From positions 31,329,006 through 31,393,005 of the forward strand of contig OY783195.1 of assembly GCA_963678675.1 (NCBI GenBank): 64,000 nucleotides of DNA, given 5' to 3'. Position 1 is the stretch's first letter. The number at the start of each line of letters is the position of its first letter. Source of the stretch: Xiphydria camelus. Taxonomy: Eukaryota > Arthropoda > Insecta > Hymenoptera > Xiphydriidae. Below, piece by piece: positions 46,803 through 58,878 of this stretch. Under the pieces are notes generated by a model. It saw only the letters and a program-made list of their open reading frames with translations. It searched no databases and was not told the DNA's origin. The position numbers were made by a program, and so were the translations under genes.

Positions 46803-47531
46803 GGGGGTATTCTACAGTGACGGTTTCAAAAAACAATTTTTTTTCTTCTTGCTTTTTGCGTTTATTATACCCTTAGGAATTTGCCTGTAAATGGATTTCC
46901 CGAAATTCGTTGAAATGTGAAAATTACAGGTGTTCGTGTTCCGACGCGCATAGGGCTCCGAGCATGCGCAGCCGGCTTTAAACGCCTTTTTCTCGGAACC
47001 GCATCTTTAAAGTTGGCGTGCAGGATAGCTCAAAAACTATTCAACCGATTCGTTTAAAATTTCTGCAGCATAATCTGTATTACTTTTCCCATGGAGTGAA
47101 CCTAAAATTGATTAAGAATTTATTTTTTTTTCTCTTTTAATTGACATTTTAATACGAAAAAGAAGCAATAAAAATGGAATTTTTTCATTTAGTTCATAAA
47201 CTTTTATAATATTTAATTATTTCAACCCTACGTAGGCTCAATCCCTTCCAAATATGTTAATAAATAAAATAAATGGTTAAATTTATGTTTCACATCACTT
47301 GACCAGCGTCCAGCCTGCACGCCGTGGCGCCCGGGGCAGCGGACACGCCCAACTTCATCCGCTCACAGAGCTGCCATTTTGTTTTGTTTTTTTTATGTAT
47401 ATATATTTTTGAATAATAATTGTCTTTGTAAGTAGATAGCAAAAAACTGAATACAAATATGTTTTTTTATTTTCTGGAAAACAATTTCCAAATTTCATGT
47501 AAAAATACAGTCCGCACTGTAGAATACCCCC
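46803..47531. mobile_element. 729-bp TTAA-flanked element (Kolobok or piggyBac type)
   Basis: TTAA at 46799-46802 and 47532-47535. Ends are GGGGGTATTCTACAGTG, a perfect 17-bp terminal inverted repeat. TTAA duplication is shared by piggyBac and Kolobok, and I cannot decide between them. No transposase frame; non-autonomous. Confidence 0.85.
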
Positions 47532-48189
47532 TTAAGTGGCCGCGGGAGCCGTGCGCGCGGTTGTGGCCTCTTCGCTCTTCTTTTCATCGAACACCCCCGA
47601 AGAGCCCTCCAGTGGAGTCGCGCCGCGCGGTCCCCTCCGTCTTATCTCCTTCTACCGCGCACTATCGATGCGCGCGAAATGCGGAAAGTGGCGCGGGCGA
47701 GAAGTCCGCGTCGGCGTGCGTGGGCGCGCGCGGGCGAGCGAATGCAATTAATTTCAATTCTCCCTCGTGAAATCCCTCCTCTCTCGAGGCGCCGAGGAGC
47801 GTAACACCAGAAGGAGTTGCAATTAAACTGTCCCGCTCATCGAAAAGAGTACTGCCGTCGTTATCGTCGTCGTCGTCGTCGTCGTCCTCCTCCTCCTCCT
47901 CGCTTCACTCTCGCCCTCTTTCTCTTGCTTCGCAAAGCCCTCCGAAACTCCCCTCCCGCTCGGATATATCTCATCGTTCGCGACTCGCGGATTCATATTT
48001 ACACTTACTCCGGCGTATTTAATGAGTTTGCTGCGCTTCTCGAGTGGAGATCGACACGTTCCTCGCGAAACCTGCGCGCGCGGTACTCTTCCTCGTCTTC
48101 CTCGACGAGAGGGAGAATCGACGAGGAAGAGACAAACCGGGATCCCAGCGGGGTTGGTACATACTTACGTACCTACCTATATATTGCCG

Positions 48190-48290
48190 CACGGAAAAAC
48201 ATGATTTTTTGCAGTTTTAACAAAACTGGGTTACGCTGAGAGAATTTCTTGCCACGTGACAACAAAATTTTTATCAGTGGCAGCGCGGTG
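48190..48290. mobile_element. MITE family E, truncated copy
   Basis: CACGGAAAAACATGATTTTT and TGCAGTTTTAACAAAACTGG match the left end of the element at 17017; the right half is missing. Confidence 0.62.
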
Positions 48291-48421
48291 AGAAAAATTG
48301 CACTCACACGATTCGTGATTGTCGATTCGTCGTGCGCTCAGTTCGTACAAATTCACGCATCCGTCTTGGGACGCGCACAAAGCGCACGATACATCGAAAA
48401 TCACGAATCGTGCAGTCTCAG

Positions 48422-48660
48422 CACAGAAAAAAAAAAGAAAAAGAAAAGAAATAGTTGGATCTACCGAAAATTACTTGCGGGATCGACGGTAATTAATTAT
48501 TTACCTCTCAATGAAATTTTTTAAACACATCAATTAGTCATCTCTACTTGACTGCAACGGAGAAATATCTAATCGATGTGAGAAAAGATGAAATTGACGT
48601 AATAAATAATTACTTGCGACCCCGCGAGTGATTTTTAGTAGATCCAACTTTTTCTCCGTT
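48422..48660. mobile_element. mariner-type MITE, family F, copy 3
   Basis: CACAGAAAAAAAAAAG left end with TTGGATCTACCGAAAATTAC; the right end has ACTTGCGACCCCGCGAGTGA, TAGTAGATCCAACTTTTTCT and CCGTT. It lies directly before a LINE-like 3' end. Confidence 0.74.
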
Positions 48661-48946
48661 CTCTCGGCTTATTTTTGTTCTCGCTACTTTATATACTATC
48701 AATTATCATCATCATTATTACCATTCCCTTCATCATCATCTTCTTTAGTATTACAATTGTTCTGATTACTTTATTATATTACTGTTTACTATTATTAATC
48801 TTTATTATTATTATTATTGATCATGCTACTTTATTATTATTTTATTTTATTTATATTACTTTTGTATCTCTCCTCATCAGCTCTTAGAGGACATGCCTTA
48901 GAGCTTCATAAATGCTATTCTATTCTATTCTATTCTATTCCATCTT
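48660..48946 (+). mobile_element. LINE-like 3' region with terminal hairpin, copy b
   Basis: AT-rich ATTATTATT stretch followed by AGCTCTTAGAGGACATGCCT..TAGAGCT (48879-48905), CATAAATGC and an (ATTCT)n tail. Confidence 0.6.
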
Positions 48947-49844
48947 CCGGAGTCGTTGTCGCGGCCGAACGACTCGACGAATAACTTCCGTACATCACCA
49001 ATTTATCGGATCACGAACAGTCGCACGGTTAGATTTTCCGAGAGTGGCGCGGATGCTCGCTCCGGTTTGCCTCGCGCATAAATCCGTTTACGGATCGTAG
49101 ACCCCGACGTAGCGACGGACACGCGGGATGATTTCGCGTTTACGGTGTACCTACACACCGGGGTGGAATTCGGAGACAGTCGCGATCGTAACGATTTTCC
49201 GCTATTTTCAGCCGCGAGGATGTTACAACAGCGGTTCGTCGACACGACACCCAGGTTGCGTCATCCGGTGAAGCAACCGAGATCGATCGATACATAGATG
49301 GGCAGATACGTTCGAATTTGGCCAAGTCGACGCGTCGCCATCTCGTGAGCGACACACCGTACACCGCCGCGGGAAAGGGCGACGCGGTGTTAAACGCCGA
49401 AAAGACTAAACGTTGACGGCACGAGCGCGGAAAAGCCGACTTTCGCGCGCCCGCGAACGGTAATTCCGCCGCGTCTGAGCGGTTCCCGGAAAAGGAGATT
49501 GCTCACCTCCGCCTCCGGTCGATCACGTTGAAAGTTCCCGATCGCGGAGGTTCCGTATGGCGACGATCCGCTCGACGCGCCGATTCGAAGGCCGCGGCGG
49601 CGATTGATAAGAACTCCCGTGACGCCGCGCCCGGTTATTTTTATACGTTTTGCACTCGCGCGGGAAACCGATTCGTCGCGCTCTCCTTTCCCCGGACGAG
49701 TTTCGCGTCGCGTACAGAGGAAATGCTTCCGGGGGATTCGTTGTGCCGAGCAGTGTCGACCGAACCGAGATGACGCGTTTCGAGCCGGTTCCGAGTTGGC
49801 TTTCGAAGAGAGTTGTTTTTCTCAGGAGTATACGCAATGTTATA

Positions 49845-50012
49845 CACTGAAAAAAATATTTAGCTAATCGAGCTATATTTCTGGCTGCCTCAGACATTAT
49901 TTGGTGACAGCTAGAGAAATATTGCTAGCGTAGCAAGAATTCTTGCTATTGCGAAGAAAATTATCACTGCAATTACTATAATTTTCTAGTTGCGGCAAAA
50001 TTTTTTTGAGTG
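49845..50012. mobile_element. short CACTGAAAAAAAT-ended MITE
   Basis: 168 bp from CACTGAAAAAAATATTTAGC to CAAAATTTTTTTGAGTG, preceded by TA. It is followed after a few bases by the family A copy at 50019. Confidence 0.7.
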
Positions 50013-50018
50013 CAGGTA

Positions 50019-50241
50019 CACTGAGACAAAAATGTACTTGATCGAAATAAACGTGTCTTTGGATAGTCCCAAGAGCGTATTTATTCGACTTAAATAAATA
50101 TCGATTTGATTGAAATAACGTCTAATTAATTCAATAATCTAATATTTGCGTCCAACCGATATTCATTTAAATCGAATAAATATGCTCTTGGGGCTGTCCA
50201 AAGGCACACTTATTTCGATCAAGTAAATTTTTTTCTCAGTG
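50019..50241. mobile_element. mariner-type palindromic MITE, family A, copy 3
   Basis: 223 bp, flanked by TA, same arms as the copies at 14546 and 17593. It lies four bases from the end of a different MITE (49845-50012). Confidence 0.87.
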
Positions 50242-50314
50242 TACGTGTGCATAAAGCGATGTAACGATACAAACAATTTAAGAGAGGAGTCGCGACGCGA
50301 AAAATGTCGTAACG

Positions 50315-50790
50315 CACGGAAAAAAAAGAGTGATTAGGTTTTAAATTAGAAAACGCATCTACACCGAGAAAATAGTTTATTCGTGGTCGATAGATGACGA
50401 TTGTTTAAATATGGCGAAATAAAAATGTCATCGGATCAAGTACCTATACATTCGTTGACCGTTAAAATATTTATCCGACATAATTAAATTGTCCTCGAGA
50501 CACAATCGCATTCGAATGAACTAAAAATTCCAATAATTTTCGTATATTTTCTCGTCTCAACGAAACAGGTCATACCTACATATATTTCGTCTGTCTCTAT
50601 AAGCTGTCTTCTCGGTGTAGTCGAACGTGTTCAGTCGATGTAACTAAAATACTGGTCGGATTAATCAAATATTTCGTCACTCCAACGAAATCTTTAATTA
50701 TTCGAACCAAAAGGCGGTCGGTTTAACCAAACAGCTTGATCAACGTCTTCTGGATCCCGGTTAAAATCGATCAGATAATTTGTCTCAGCT
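50315..50790. mobile_element. mariner-type MITE, family D, copy 4, interrupted
   Basis: Starts CACGGAAAAAAAAGAGTGAT and ends near TTTGTCTCAGCTG. It is interrupted at GCATC|TA by a complete second MITE at 50362-50617; rejoined on either side the sequence follows other family D copies. Confidence 0.72.
50362..50617. mobile_element. mariner-type MITE, family G, nested in a family D copy
   Basis: Begins CACCGAGAAAATAGTTTATT and ends CTGTCTTCTCGGTG, with TA on both sides (50360-50361 and 50618-50619). It sits inside the family D element at 50315-50790. A fragment of the same family is next to the N gap at about 26307. Confidence 0.82.
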
Positions 50791-52254
50791 GGTACACACG
50801 CGAGATGTGACACTTTTCAAAAGCTTTTCCTGAAATTATGTCAAAGCGATTCCGCGAGGATCGTTTCTCCTCCGCCTGGCTCGTACACGCAGAACGCCGC
50901 GGCGAGACGAACTTTGTCATCTAGCCTACCGGAGGATAACCCGAACGAATCCCCCCGTGTGCTTCCGCTCGGCGGAAACCCCATCGTTCCCGCCCTCTTC
51001 CTCTTCGGCGAACTTTACAGAACTCCGCGATTCCACGCGACGATGCCCCCTTACCCCCGTTCCGCGTCAAAACCCAACCATAAACAACGCGTTATCCCAC
51101 GGCGAATTAAACCTCTCGTACCTATACCTATAACTATCAGACTGTAATGTACCCCGCGCTCCTCTAGAAATACGCTCGGGTAGAGGGAGAGATCCGACGC
51201 AACAATGTATGTACGCGTGTATTGTATATCGGCGTGACGCGCAGAACTGACCGCGGGCGTTGCCACTCGACGTATAGTAACGCGACTCGGAAAGAAAGCA
51301 GCCGAGGACGTTCTCCAGCTCCATTGACGCCGGAATCGCCTCGCGTTGAATTCCGAGAAAAACTGGCGCAATCGCTGATATTGCCGATTGCCGTCGCGGT
51401 GAGGTGTCGGTGACGGAAGAGGTAAGAATGCGTGACACGTCATCGCGAGTCGTTCTCCGCCGTATACCTGAGTCAGCCCGATGTGCTTCCACGAAGAACG
51501 GGTTACGTCACGTCGCCTTATCACTCGCGCGCTGGCCGGCGTCGCGGGAGAGCGACGCCGTGATAGTACGGTGTGCACGTACACGCGCGGAGCACCGCGT
51601 TGCGAGAGTGCCCCGCCCTAACGAGCAACCGTCGCGGAAGCCTCGCAGAGTAGAGTAGAGTCCCCCCTCCGTCGATTCTTCATTTTTTGTTCCTTCTCTC
51701 GAAGCGAAGCGCGTAACGGTGAAGCCGGCGCGCGCGCGCGCTATCGCCGAATCTTTTAAGCATCGTCACACCGAGCACGTGCGTTTTGTGGCGCGGTGCC
51801 GGCGTAACGACCGTATTCTGTTCGCGGCCACGTGCGATTCCGCGAAAATTTTCCTAGACGGGTAAAACGGCGTGGCTCGCCTTCGCGGACCTCGACGCTA
51901 TCCACGTACATATGTATGTAGATACGCAGGGAAGTCGAGAGAGCGTCGGTATGTACCTACGCGCGCGTGGAGCTAAAAATATCTCCCACGCATTTTTACC
52001 CGACGAGGAGGAATAGGAGGCGCTTCCGGTCTCTCCTTGTTCTCTTCTCGAACGAATTAAGTACAACGAGAGGAAACGCAACGCGGATTCAACGGCGAAC
52101 GGAAAGAGACGGAGACGCCGCGCCGCGAACCAATTAGACGGGCGCGCTGGCAAATCCAGAGAGCGGACGACCGTGCTAACAAACTCACCGAACGACGCGA
52201 GCGCGCGCGCGCGACCGGTGTTCGATCCAACGCGAGTCGCTGATACTCTAGGTA
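50791..52254. other. CpG-rich DNA, no gene seen
   Basis: Long arginine- and serine-rich open frames on both strands (for example 51051-51584 minus) overlap each other and show no domain. They are composition artefacts. Confidence 0.4.
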
Positions 52255-52737
52255 CACATTGTGAAAAATAATTTGTTTGATCGATCCAAAATCTTGCGAG
52301 TCGATGGGAAAAAACTGTTCGGCGAAATGTGGATCCTCTCGCGTCTGTTCGGTCGAGTTGACAACTTTTTTCGTTCGAATATCTAAACATTTGGTTAGGA
52401 GGAATAAATATTTCGTTCGGTCGACCAGCAGTGTTTTAGTAATATTGCGAACAAAAAATTGTGTTTTTAATATCTACAGATACTTTTGTATAGAGTTTTT
52501 CCCCGATACGTGATTATGTAAATTAATATAGGTCCTCGTGAAATTGCCATTATAAATATCATAACGGAGTATATTAATAATTTTAATAGTCACGTATATT
52601 GGTATAAAAGCTCAATATACGTCGTTACATACCTATTAAATTTGACAAAAATTTCTTTTCAAGTGTAGAACAATCAAACGCGTTCAACTACATGGATGCG
52701 TTTAGTCACATTTAACTTTTCATTACTTTTCTCAGTG
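52255..52737. mobile_element. composite or degenerate CACATTGTGAAAA-ended repeat
   Basis: Left end CACATTGTGAAAAATAATTT after TA and right end CATTACTTTTCTCAGTG. The interior has family D features (GTGGATCCTCTCGCGTCTG) and an unrelated AT-rich stretch at about 52450-52670, perhaps another insertion. Confidence 0.5.
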
Positions 52738-54356
52738 AACGAGTCGCAAGATTCGTGAATCGGGGTCGACGCACGCTTGGGTCTCTCTCTCAAAATAACT
52801 CCTCGACATTTTATAATACAAATCAACTATACGACCCTCCTCGAATCCTCGTTCCATTCGCATTTTAACGAAAACGTCCGTCGAATTCATTCGCTGTATA
52901 CGTGAAACGACATTTGAAACGGTTCCACGCGTACCTCTGCGTCCCATACGTCCGCACACACCCATCGAGGGGCACGAAAAAAAAGTGGGAATTTAATTCG
53001 CCGTGCGTCAGGAGTGCAGGCCACGTCCACGGTTTAAACATGCGGGACGTGCCATCGCGTATTTAGCTCTGGGAAACATTTGGAGTTACAAAAGGACGGC
53101 CGACTGCCGCTCCGACGCCCGTACCGAGGAAAAAAGCTCGGGCTAACGACGCCGGCGAGGGCTCCTCCTTCTCGCGCCCTCTCCTCTCGCATTTTCGCGG
53201 TCCGACCGCTTCGCCCTCTCTTCGACGCGCAACCCTTCGAGACGATAAATGGCCAGCGGCCACGCACGGTGTCGCGCCGCGAGTCGAAATAAAGTTTCTC
53301 GACGAGCGGTGCGTCGTCTTCTGATATTTATCGTAGGTATTTGAGCAAAATTCACGCAAATCAGCACCTAGTCCCGAAATATCTCTTTTCCTGATTACTT
53401 TCACGGGCCGAAATCAATTTTCATCTATCGCACTAAACCAGATATTATCAGGCCGCTGTTTTTTATTTGGGATCGTCTGAAAAGTAATGATTAAACTAAG
53501 AAAATCGCAGGCAATTCGCCCACTACCCTTCACGATTGCTGAGCAAATTTGACGATCGACAATATTCCAAGCAGTTTCGAATTAAATATTCGCATACTCA
53601 AAGACATCCGTGACTGTTTGCGGACGTTTCTTCGGTAACTTTCGGATGAATCGCTGTTGTCTGGAAGGATGCTGGATCCGCGCGATTATCCAGAGTAGGG
53701 AGAGTAGAGGGAGCGGCGGAGGGTGAAGGGACGATTAGCGCGCTTCGGACGAATAAATAGACATCGCGAGCGTCTTCGTTGTCGACGGTACTCGGTATAT
53801 GTACCCGGATTAGGGATGTCGAGAGAGAACGAGGGTGGAACGGGAAACGCGGAGGTGGGCTCGCGGAAAAAGGTCGAGCGAGTCGCGCTCGAAACACGTT
53901 GGAACGTCGTGTTTACGGGAGGGCGAGGGGGGTGCGTCGTATATTTCCTAAATTGTGCGCGCGTGATCTCCCGAAGAGCGCAAATTATTTCCCGATCGTA
54001 CGTAGGCCCGACGATTCGAAGGCAGCTCGTTACGGGGGCGTTTCTTTCACACGCCTTTTTCCGCGTTTCGGGCAGGAATTCTCCCCGGGGACCAATTCGA
54101 ACGCGACGATAGCGTGTCTCCCTCCGCTCCGATTCCTTTGAGGAATACACCTAATTCTGTCGCGTATCTCCGCTATTGAAAGCGGTGCCGGGAAACGTGA
54201 CATTTTTTTCCTCCCGACGAAGCGAGAGAGAACGCGGCTCTCCCGGCGGAAACATTTTATCCTCCGTGAGTGGAGGTACAAGCTTCCGAAACTTGGCGCG
54301 GACACCTCGGGCGAGGGAAATGGGAGGAGGACTCGTGGAAGAAGTCGCGATCGTTA

Positions 54357-54770
54357 CACCGAGAAAAATAATTCGGTTATGATGACAAAACGCGTCTGGT
54401 TATTCGAAATAAAATACTGATAAGTTGAACCCCAAATATCCAGTCATTCCAACTATACGTCCAGTTGCTATTCTAACCAGAAAATAGTCAGTCTAACCAA
54501 ACAGACGGAAGATCCATGCGCACTGAGAAAAATAATTTGCCGATTCGAGTAACTGAATTGAATGGATTTACAATCGATTCGGATCACGTATAATTAATAT
54601 TCGGATCGAACGACGATTTTTCACTAAAGCATAAATACGTTCTTGGCACTATTCATATCGACGGTTACGTGGCTCGGCAAATCATTTTTGGCTCAATGTA
54701 TTTCACCAAACGGTTCGATCACGGTCTCCGCAGGATTTCGGTTAAATTGACCAAGTTATTCTTCTCGATG
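54357..54770. mobile_element. mariner-type MITE, family D, copy 5, interrupted
   Basis: Starts CACCGAGAAAAATAATTCGG after TA and ends near AGTTATTCTTCTCG. The block GATCC..TATTTCACCAAACGG, continuous at 29350, is split here by another MITE at 54521-54698. Confidence 0.75.
54521..54698. mobile_element. mariner-type MITE nested in a family D copy
   Basis: CACTGAGAAAAATAATTTGC pairs with GGCAAATCATTTTTGGCTCA at the right end; TA follows at 54699. Its position inside the family D element at 54357-54770 shows it is younger. Confidence 0.8.
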
Positions 54771-55510
54771 TTCCTGCTTATCTTCTCTTCCGCGCAAACG
54801 GCGATCGATATGCGTGCTCACTTCTGAAAGCGGCCGCGACTAATTATCCGAGTGAAGCGTGCAGAGTTCAATATAGCGCTGCGCTGTTAGGATATTTCCT
54901 CAAAGCGTCGCAATTACACAAATCGACCCGCCGTAATGGATACGCATTCCAAATGTGGAACCGTTTCGCGAGCCGATCGTATCTACCTACACGCGATATC
55001 CCGATCCGCTACCACTCGTCCTTATCGACGATCAGATCTCGACGTATCCTCGCGATTGGCCTACATTGCATATTATGTAGTTCGCGCGAGGAAACCTGCA
55101 TGACCGCGCGGTGTTTAGCTCCGTTGCGCGATGAACGGGTTGGATTGTACTGGCAAAAACGGGTTAAAGAGCTTTCCCGGAAGCGCCGAGCGTCGCCCGA
55201 AAGCGGCAGCCGAGCCACTAACGACGCGTGCACGTCGCGATACGACTACTGTATAACGAGGGAACGGAGGTGACGCGACGAGTACGGTATCTAATTTCCC
55301 GGCTGTGCGTATGCACGTGGAATTATTGAACTTAAAGGGGAACATTTCGGGGAGACGATCCGACGCGAGTTTTGTATACCTATAATATCACCGAACGTAT
55401 TTGACGCATTAATTTGTAAATGCGTACAATTACAATGCGTCAAGTACCCTCGTCTACGTTGCGTGTATTATTTGAAATTCGATAAATAAATCGAATAATT
55501 CCCGGCCCTA

Positions 55511-55703
55511 AACTGAGAAAAAACAAGGTTAAAAATTATTCCGTTAGAAGGATAATCCGAGTACGAAAGGTAAAACAGATGAAAAATTATCCCTCCAGGG
55601 TATAAAATTTAACCTTCCTCGGGATAATTTTTCATCTATTTTAACTTTCGTACTCGGATTATCCTTCTAACGGAATAATTTTTAATCTAGTTTTTCTTCA
55701 GTG
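55511..55703. mobile_element. mariner-type palindromic MITE, family B, copy 2
   Basis: Same internal arms as the element at 33796, slightly shorter, with TA next to the left end (55509-55510) and a degenerate right end. Confidence 0.82.
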
Positions 55704-58589
55704 TGTACTGTGCGTCGTTGGAAAATGATCAGGGGCTCGCTCGCGCTCATCGGTCTTCGGATCGTCCGTAGGTGCTCAGCTATAGCCCGCGGCGAGAAAG
55801 TGAACGCGTCATCGAGAAAATGTCCGCGGATGTCCCGGAGCTGAGGGCACCGCTTCGGACAATTGCGGTCCGGAGGAGCGTGCGGACGGGAGAAATTGGG
55901 AAAGAGAGTGGCTCCTTTCAGAGCTTACGAAAAACTCTCGTTCGAGGGCAAAACGCGTGTCCCCCGACGGTCCTCCTCGCTTTTAAGGACCGGGCGAAAG
56001 AGACAAATGGACGGTTTTGAGACGAAGGCGATGCGACAACGTGAAAAGCGAGCAACGACGCACGCACCTGTCGCGGTTCTACGCGACACTCGCGCCCTAA
56101 GAGCAATGCAAAGAGGGATGTACGCGGGGCGGTTGAAATTTCTTCGATCCGATTTTCCGACCAAACAAATTCCCGAAAAGGTTACTACTCTTCCACCTAT
56201 CCCGCGGTGTATTCTCCCGCGAGCCTCATCCTCGCCTGCGTATCGCGAGTCGATGCGAACCCCGTACGCCGGGTACACATGTTCCGGCGATTCTCCAAAG
56301 CCGAGGGAAAGCCCAAAAGGCCAATTTCCTTCCACCACCGTCCTTCCTCCGAACGCATCTCCGCGTCGAGCTCATCCGATTAACCCAGATAATCCTGAAA
56401 CTTTTTCCATATTTAAAGATATCAGTCTTCTAAACATTCACTCGTCATCAATTTTTCAAAACTAAACGCTTAAAAATGAAATGCATGCTTCTTAGAAGCA
56501 GCCCTGTAGGCGCCATTTATCAAAGGAAATTTTAAATGTCTAAAACTTACGAATTACTACAATGTCCACCGTCCTACATGTAGGACGTTAGGATTAACTG
56601 GGTAGGAAGTACGAGTAGCGTGCGCGCGAGAATCACAGAGAGAAGGATTTTCAAACACGCGACGCCCGCGCTGCCTCTGCGCCGAGGACAACGCGTGCGT
56701 ACGTACGAGTACGTCCCGCGCGTACAGATTGCATCTCGGAAGCGAGTGAGTGGCATTCTGCAACCACACGGCGGCGTACTGAGCGGCGGACCTCGAACCA
56801 ACCGGCCTCGCTCTCACCGACGAGCAGCCTCGCGTAGGTACAGCGTACGCTGGAGGTAGCAGAACCGAGAAAGAGGTACGAGAGAGCGAGCGAGGAACGC
56901 GGATAGATGCGGGCCTGTCCGGAGCTCCGGCAACGTCGCCGAGGATCTCTCTCTCTCTCTCTGTCAGCTTATATTCCAGTTACACGACTTTGGACTTGTA
57001 ACGGCTCGGGGCAACAGTACGTTGAAAACGGGTCCCTCTCTCCCTCCCGCTCCTCTACCTCCACTCCTCCTGACGCGGGACGGTTGTAGTTGAGAGGCGA
57101 GATAGCCCGCGCGTCTTTATTTTCCCGCGCACGGGCCTCCGAAGCACGTGGAACGAGAAAGAGAGAGAGGATTTATAGGATTAACAGACCTATAATGTGT
57201 ATTGCGTATCGTATCCCTCGAAATTTTCGCAAAAATCAAAATACCTGGGCCCCATAACACAAGCACTACAATTGTAACAATTGTAGAATTTTACTCTTGT
57301 AGACTTGTCAAGATTCTGTAACACACCGCAACTTGTAGCTACATGTGCCGAACTTGTAATTACGGAGAATTGATATCCCTTTTCCCATTACGCGACATAA
57401 CATTCCCCGTCCCGAAGTCGCGCGTGAAAATCCTTGTCTCAGCGATATCGTTCTACTGTCCAGTACCTAGGTGCTACTTCGTACGGTCACTCTAGAAATA
57501 TACCTACATGCTTATATTGTGCCAGTGTCATTAAAATATTTCTTGAATCAAGAACATATGATTTAACAAATTTTTAAGATTACAGATTGTTACGGGTCGA
57601 GGAATGTATTCTGTTGATTCAAGAATACCTTCGTTGGGGCGAGAAATTCTTCCTGCGCGAAAAAAAAAAAAAACAATTACTCGAACTTATCAAAGATTTT
57701 CACTCGCGAAGAAAACCACGGCTTGATCCTGGAATTGCATCACGTTTTTGATTAAAGAAAACATTTTTTTGGCATTAGCAATTATTTCCCTCGGTGCACG
57801 CTCTACGCGGAGCTTTTTGCGAAGATGAGATCAGTGTTCCAATGCTTAACAACCACTTATATATTTAGTTCTATTAATAAAAGTATAACATCGATGTGCC
57901 TTCGATTAACAGAAATATTCATCTGAATGATAAGGGATAATAAAGATATTTATGTGAACAATCTATGATAAAATAATAAAGAGATATTTGAGGATTTGGT
58001 TAGGAATTGGGATATTCACCTTATTACATAATTATGTTCCACGACAACGGTAGTGGGTCTATCTTCGACGTAGGTTACCGCCGGATTGTATATTCTCTTT
58101 TCATTATCCCCCAGTGGCTTTTCTCGCTCGCGCGATACGAATTTTATTGTGCACCCTCATCTCGTACTTTTTATCGCGCATAGACGCGCGTAAAGCATCC
58201 CGTGTCGCACGCGAGGGATTCGAGCGTCGACGTTTCCTCGGCATTGGGAGTGAACCGAGCGCGGCGATCGATCGTAATTGCAGTCTTGAATTTTTCCACT
58301 TCCCCTGGTGGTACTCGTTTACGATCGGATGAATCGCGCGCGAATATTCGCGATGCGAGAGAGTTCCCTCTCCGCGGATACGTAACCGCGATGAAAGGTA
58401 TTAATTGCGACTGCGAATTGACATTCTCGTTGCAGGAGATCGGCGCGCGCGCTGTTATTAATGGTTGACGACAGAAAAACTGTAATTAGTGCGTTTCCGT
58501 TAGAAAAGACACACGCGCGAACTGATTTCTTTCGGTTTTTATCACGCGCCACGTGTTTACGGTTGAATGAATAATCAGTTCGATTAGAG
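55704..58589. other. unique-looking DNA, no gene seen
   Basis: GC-rich to 57.1 kb, then AT-rich. Around 57246-57365 a run of ACTTGTA/ACAATTGTA phrases after CCCCATAACACAAGCACTAC suggests an old short element. The minus-strand frame at 56801-56574 ends in a hydrophobic LLVLPTQLILT phrase but has no supported splice partner. Confidence 0.4.
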
Positions 58590-58823
58590 AGGAGGAGGAG
58601 AAAAAGAAGAAGATGAAGAAACGATTCATTTACCTTGAGACTAGAGTCCCCTAAGGGTAGATAGATGCGAAGAAAGATGCAGAGAAAGAGGAAACAGTGT
58701 AAAAACATGAAAATAAAAATATAAGTAAAACACTGAGAAGAGAAAAATAGCATGAACATAAAAATATAATTATAATAAAACACGGAAAACAGAAAAATAA
58801 CATGAACATAAAAATATAACTAA

Positions 58824-58826
<3 letters not shown>
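58590..58826 (-). mobile_element. LINE-like 3' region with terminal hairpin, copy d
   Basis: On the minus strand: about three 45-50 bp tandem units (ATATTTTTATGTTCATG..), then ACCCTTAGGGGACTCTAGTC..AAGGT (58658-58632), AAATGAATCGTTTC and a TTCATCTTCTTCTTTTTCTC tail. This is the most diverged copy. Confidence 0.52.

Positions 58827-58876
<50 letters not shown>
58826..58876. repeat. (GA)n microsatellite
   Basis: About 25 GA units, directly next to the tandem units of a LINE-like 3' region. Confidence 0.95.

Positions 58877-58878
<2 letters not shown>

Noticed and set aside
56574..56801. Candidate signal-peptide exon for shg (hydrophobic LLSVILARTLLVLPTQLILT phrase)
   Set aside because: The hydrophobic part comes late in the frame and no phase-1 GT donor follows in a suitable place.
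58319..58783. Minus-strand hydrophobic frame rich in Phe and Leu, a possible membrane protein
   Set aside because: It lies over the tandem repeats and A-rich stretch of a LINE-like 3' region; the hydrophobicity follows from T-rich codons.
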